The position numbers and the translations under genes are program-made. Below, one piece after another: positions 1-12,027 of a DNA stretch of 12,027 nucleotides. Positions within the stretch are counted from its first letter, which is position 1. Each line of letters starts with the position of its first letter. The notes beneath the pieces are model-generated. The model searched no databases, was not told where the DNA came from, and saw only the letters and a list, made by a program, of their open reading frames with translations. Source of the DNA: Caldilinea sp. (GTDB lineage Bacteria; Chloroflexota; Anaerolineae; Caldilineales; Caldilineaceae); NCBI GenBank assembly GCA_025055055.1, contig JANWYX010000309.1, forward strand, positions 15,001-27,027, written 5' to 3'.

Positions 1-1160
<1,160 letters not shown>

Positions 1161-1171
<11 letters not shown>

Positions 1172-1190
1172 CATTGCAATAGATTGCAAT
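1161..1190 (+). promoter_or_regulatory. candidate internal promoter before the iolG-type gene
   Basis: A TTGGAC box at 1161-1166 lies 18 bases from TGCAAT at 1185-1190. The -35 fits well and the -10 matches the sigma70 consensus at 4 of 6 positions. The candidate cysE promoter at 3280-3309 has the same -35 and the same spacing (TTGGAC-N18-TACAAT). The -35 lies in the last codons of the IolE-like gene. This could be chance; it is inference from sequence only. Confidence 0.28.
1173..1190. promoter_or_regulatory. twin ATTGCAAT palindromes, candidate operator
   Basis: The 8-base palindrome ATTGCAAT occurs at 1173-1180 and again at 1183-1190, exactly 10 bases apart, so both copies face the same side of the helix. 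They fill the start of the short gap between the IolE-like and iolG-type genes and overlap the candidate -10 box. This suggests a dimeric repressor or activator site, perhaps for a regulator of the catabolic operon. The regulator itself is not in the window. Confidence 0.4.
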
Positions 1191-1216
1191 CAACCAAATC
1201 CTCCAACCCAATCATC

Positions 1217-1228
1217 AAGGAAATCCTT
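1217..1228 (+). promoter_or_regulatory. ribosome binding site inside a small palindrome (iolG-type gene)
   Basis: AAGGAAA at 1217-1223 sits seven bases before the ATG at 1231 and is the likely Shine-Dalgarno site. It forms the left arm of the inverted repeat AAGGAAATCCTT. A two-base loop is too short for a stable RNA hairpin, so the palindrome may be incidental. Confidence 0.5.
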
Positions 1229-1230
1229 CT

Positions 1231-2223
<993 letters not shown>

Positions 2224-2244
2224 ACAGAAACGGAGAAGATTTGT

Positions 2245-3033
<789 letters not shown>

Positions 3034-3052
3034 GTCACGCTTCCGGCGCGAC
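3034..3052. repeat. 19-base palindromic repeat, copy 1
   Basis: GTCACGCTTCCGGCGCGAC begins immediately after the hyi stop. It is the imperfect partner of copy 2: over 26 bases (3031-3056 against 3093-3118) the two differ at only two positions. It has arms around a TCC centre, with one mismatch and one G-T pair. Confidence 0.65.
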
Positions 3053-3095
3053 GTGCGTGGCCTTCCTGCGCACCCCAATCTTGACCCCGCCATAG

Positions 3096-3114
3096 GTCAC
3101 GCCTCCGGCGTGAC
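3096..3114. repeat. 19-base palindromic repeat, copy 2 (perfect arms)
   Basis: GTCACGCCTCCGGCGTGAC has perfect eight-base arms around a TCC loop and is followed by GTGC, as in copy 1. It would fold as a strong RNA hairpin 62 bases downstream of the hyi stop. No T-run follows, so it is not a classical intrinsic terminator. Confidence 0.7.
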
Positions 3115-3148
3115 GTGCTTGTCTGCCCGCAAGGTGTATGTCGAGCAT

Positions 3149-3167
3149 GTCCGTCCTCCGGCCGGAC
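3149..3167. repeat. 19-base palindromic repeat, copy 3
   Basis: GTCCGTCCTCCGGCCGGAC has eight-base arms with one mismatch and the same TCC centre. The flanks ATG before and CTACGTTG after match the copy at 10350, seven kilobases away (24 of 29 bases identical by eye). The stem differs from copies 1-2 while length and loop are kept. Confidence 0.65.
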
Positions 3168-3186
3168 CTACGTTGTTCCCATCGGC

Positions 3187-3205
3187 TCTACGCCTGCGGT
3201 GGGAC
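3187..3205. repeat. degenerate 19-base repeat, copy 4 (weak)
   Basis: TCTACGCCTGCGGTGGGAC lies 38 bases after copy 3, close to the 35-base step between the two copies near 10350-10403. The outer bases TGTTCCCA (3174-3181) and TGGGACA (3200-3206) can pair with one bulge. It may be a decayed second hairpin of a two-hairpin element. Confidence 0.3.
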
Positions 3206-3248
3206 AGAACGCATCACCGATCCCCACACCCACACGAAAAGCGTACGA

Positions 3249-3262
3249 AATCGAACTCGATT
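3249..3262. promoter_or_regulatory. AATCGA-AC-TCGATT palindrome upstream of the cysE promoter
   Basis: Perfect six-base arms around AC, ending 17 bases before the candidate -35 box at 3280. The position would suit an activator or repressor dimer, but a 14-base palindrome can arise by chance. Confidence 0.25.
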
Positions 3263-3279
3263 AACCACCCATCGACGTA

Positions 3280-3309
3280 TTGGACGAACGCCATGGGAAA
3301 ACCTACAAT
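3280..3309 (+). promoter_or_regulatory. candidate sigma70 promoter for the cysE operon
   Basis: TTGGAC at 3280-3285 and TACAAT at 3304-3309 are separated by 18 bases. Transcription would start near 3316, giving a leader of about 43 bases before the ATG at 3359, preceded by GAGGAA at 3348-3353. It is the best promoter match in this gap. Confidence 0.5.
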
Positions 3310-3358
3310 CGTAGTGTGAGGTGGCTATCGATGTTCTAGAATTGCTTGAGGAACAGGC

Positions 3359-4059
<701 letters not shown>

Positions 4060-4063
<4 letters not shown>

Positions 4064-4893
4064 ACAAGGTGATTATCACGGTCGCGGTCAACGGCTCGCG
4101 ACCGACCAAGGCGATGAACCCGGCCGTGCCCTACACGCCGGCCGAGATCGCCGACGCTGCGGTGGAGGCGCACAAGGCAGGCGCAGCCATCGCCCACATC
4201 CATGTGCGCGATCCGGAGAGCGGCGCACCCTCTTCTCGACCGGAGCTTTTCGCCGAGACGCTCGACCGCATCCGCAGCCGCTGCGACATGTTGGTCAACC
4301 TCACGACCAGCGGCCTTCATGTCACCGGACAAGACGCCCTGGAGCAGCGGCTGGCGCCTGTGCAGTTACGCCCCGATCTCTGCTCGCTCGACATCGGCTC
4401 GCTCAACTTTCGCGACCGCCTCTTTGCCAACCCCCCGGAATTTGGCGAGGAGGCGGCGCGGCGCATGCAGGCCGCCGGCGTCAAGCCGGAGATCGAGGTC
4501 TTCGACGTCGGCCACATCGACCAAGCGCTCGACCTGATCGGACGAGGATTGATCGAGCCACCTCCCTACTTTCAGCTTTGCATGGGCGTGAGATGGGGCA
4601 TCCCGGCGACGCCGGAAAATTTGCTCTTCATGCGCAGCAAACTACCTGCGGATGCACAATGGTCGGTCTTAGGCGTCGGCGCAGCGCAATGGACGATGGT
4701 GGCGATGGGCGTGTTGCTGGACGGCCATGTGCGCGTCGGTTTCGAGGACAACCTCTATTTACGCAAGGGCGTGCCGGCGCGCAGCAACGCCGAGCTGGTG
4801 GAGCAGGCCGTACGCATCGTGCATGCCTTGCAGCGGGAAGTCGCCACTGCAGTTGAAGCGCGAGCAATGCTGCATCTTCCGGCCCCTTTTTGA
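4060..4893 (+). CDS. BKACE / Kce-type beta-keto acid cleavage enzyme (DUF849)
   Basis: This 277-residue protein belongs to the BKACE family, Zn-dependent TIM-barrel enzymes that condense a beta-keto acid with acetyl-CoA and release acetoacetate plus a new CoA ester; Kce of lysine fermentation is the founder. The metal ligands are visible as H46 and H48 in AHIHVRDPE and E229 in VGFEDNLYL, matching the H-H-E set of Kce. Other blocks are NLTTSG at 80-85, EIEVFDVGH at 144-152 and CMGVRWGIPATPENL at 174-188. Length is standard. The ATG at 4060 overlaps the cysE stop as ATGA, so translation is probably coupled; GTGGGG just upstream may serve as the ribosome site. A GTG at 4051 would add three residues. 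No other lysine-fermentation gene is present, so the substrate is unknown. Confidence 0.88.
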
Positions 4894-4899
4894 TGCCCC

Positions 4900-6015
<1,116 letters not shown>

Positions 6016-6061
6016 AATGTTCAGGGTCCGCGCATGGATGTTGGAGTTTAATTCACCTTCA

Positions 6062-6088
6062 CGATTTTTCTCTTTGCAGGAAAAAGCG
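6062..6088. terminator. weak candidate bidirectional terminator between convergent genes
   Basis: TTTTTC at 6065-6070 pairs with GAAAAA at 6080-6085 around a nine-base loop, and CG/CG extends it with one mismatch. The stem is AT-rich, so the hairpin is weak, but its A and T tracts face both ways and it lies between the glycosyltransferase stop (6015) and the minus-strand stop (6136). Nothing else stands out in 6016-6135. Confidence 0.28.
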
Positions 6089-6135
6089 AATGAAGAGGAT
6101 TGGATTCGCCGATGGAAGAAAGGGACGTCGACCCA

Positions 6136-8266
<2,131 letters not shown>

Positions 8267-8295
8267 AACGCCTGCCCCTGCAAAATGAGAATGAA

Positions 8296-10182
<1,887 letters not shown>

Positions 10183-10184
10183 CA

Positions 10185-10197
10185 AGGAGCCGCTCCT
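10185..10197 (-). promoter_or_regulatory. ribosome site of paralogue A inside a small hairpin
   Basis: On the minus strand the Shine-Dalgarno AGGAG (10197-10193) can pair with CTCCT (10189-10185) across a three-base loop, ten bases before the ATG. The AGGAG supports the chosen start. The short stem could dampen translation, but five base pairs may be incidental. Confidence 0.35.
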
Positions 10198-10261
10198 CTT
10201 TCTGCTCGTATCCTTTTGTGCGTCCAGTCTGCACTGCGCCAACCGCCGTCCTTAATCTTGT

Positions 10262-10290
10262 ATTATACGCTCATTCTGCGGAGAAAGTTT
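10262..10290 (-). promoter_or_regulatory. candidate promoter of the paralogue A - YbjQ - paralogue B unit
   Basis: A perfect TATAAT (minus strand, 10267-10262) would start transcription near 10255, leaving a leader of about 70 bases before the ATG at 10182. The -35 region at a 17-base spacing reads AAACTT, a poor match, so an activator may be needed. The tandem 10-mer at 10298-10317 lies just upstream. Confidence 0.5.
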
Positions 10291-10297
10291 CCTCTAT

Positions 10298-10317
10298 TCT
10301 GATGTGCTCTGATGTGC
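10298..10317. repeat. tandem 10-mer TCTGATGTGC x2
   Basis: TCTGATGTGC is repeated exactly, back to back, one helical turn apart. It lies about 43 to 62 bases upstream of the predicted start of the minus-strand unit, a common position for activator sites next to a weak -35. Function is inferred from position only. Confidence 0.45.
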
Positions 10318-10349
10318 GGCTCTACTGCGTCGCGGTGTCGGCGAAGGAT

Positions 10350-10368
10350 GTCCGGCCGGAGGCCGGAC
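10350..10368. repeat. 19-base palindromic repeat, copy 5 (perfect arms)
   Basis: GTCCGGCCGGAGGCCGGAC has perfect eight-base arms; its centre is GGA, the complement of the TCC centre of the other copies. The flanks ATG and CTGCGTTG match copy 3 at 3149. It lies downstream of the UxaA-family gene and upstream of the minus-strand unit's promoter. Confidence 0.7.
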
Positions 10369-10384
10369 CTGCGTTGCGCCGTCC

Positions 10385-10403
10385 GCTGCGCCTCCGGCGC
10401 AAC
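10385..10403. repeat. 19-base palindromic repeat, copy 6
   Basis: GCTGCGCCTCCGGCGCAAC has eight-base arms with one mismatch and a TCC centre. GTTGCGCC at 10373-10380 could pair with GGCGCAAC (10396-10403) instead, giving an alternative fold. It begins 35 bases after copy 5 and lies 23 bases beyond the UxaA-family stop, where it may stabilise or end that transcript. Confidence 0.6.
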
Positions 10404-10426
10404 ATGGCAGTCTTATTAAGGAGTTA

Positions 10427-12027
<1,601 letters not shown>

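Larger units (their letters stand above)
3034..3358. other. intergenic region with palindromic repeats and candidate promoter
   Basis: This 325-base gap separates the left catabolic operon from the cysE trio. Its left part (3034-3205) holds three clear and one degenerate 19-base palindromes. Its right part holds a small palindrome at 3249-3262 and a candidate promoter at 3280-3309. An open frame crossing 3020-3319 shows no protein-like features and is not called. The palindromes probably act as terminator or mRNA-end structures for the left operon. Confidence 0.6.

Noticed and set aside
10183..10242. Longer start for paralogue A at a TTG (10242)
   Set aside because: It would put 20 polar residues before a normal signal peptide and uses a rarer start codon without a clear ribosome site.

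Overview
The window is GC-rich, gene-dense bacterial DNA with short or overlapping gene junctions. Protein flavour (an inositol 2-dehydrogenase, a short epsC-type serine acetyltransferase, a long-form UxaA protein) and short GC-rich palindromes between genes would fit a Chloroflexota bacterium of the Caldilinea/Anaerolineae type. That assignment is recollection and inference, not a database result. No tRNA, rRNA, transposase, phage gene or CRISPR array was seen.

Layout. Bases 1-3033 (+) form a sugar/polyol catabolic run: the tail of a Gfo/Idh/MocA oxidoreductase, an IolE-like TIM-barrel enzyme (ATGA overlap), an IolG-type inositol 2-dehydrogenase and a hydroxypyruvate isomerase-like enzyme. 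A gap of about 325 bases (3034-3358) holds 19-base palindromes and a candidate promoter. Bases 3359-6015 (+) are a tightly packed trio: serine acetyltransferase (cysE), a BKACE/Kce-type beta-keto acid cleavage enzyme and a GT4-like glycosyltransferase. The region 6016-6135 separates convergent transcription units. On the minus strand, 6136-10182 is a three-gene unit read right to left: a large exported, membrane-anchored protein of unknown family, a YbjQ/UPF0145 protein, and a second large protein paralogous to the first. Upstream of it, 10183-10426 holds a perfect -10 box, a tandem 10-mer and two more palindromes. The right edge (10427-12027, minus) is the 3' part of a long UxaA-family (altronate/galactarate dehydratase) gene that runs out of the window.

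How the genes work together. The left operon looks like oxidation of an inositol-like polyol or sugar followed by dehydration or isomerisation; the UxaA-family gene at the right edge also belongs to sugar-acid catabolism. The middle trio has no textbook pathway in common. The least explained part is the paralogue - YbjQ - paralogue unit: both large proteins carry a secretion signal, two cysteines exactly 126 residues apart, a glycine-zipper hydrophobic core and a C-terminal membrane anchor. It is the best candidate here for an undescribed system.
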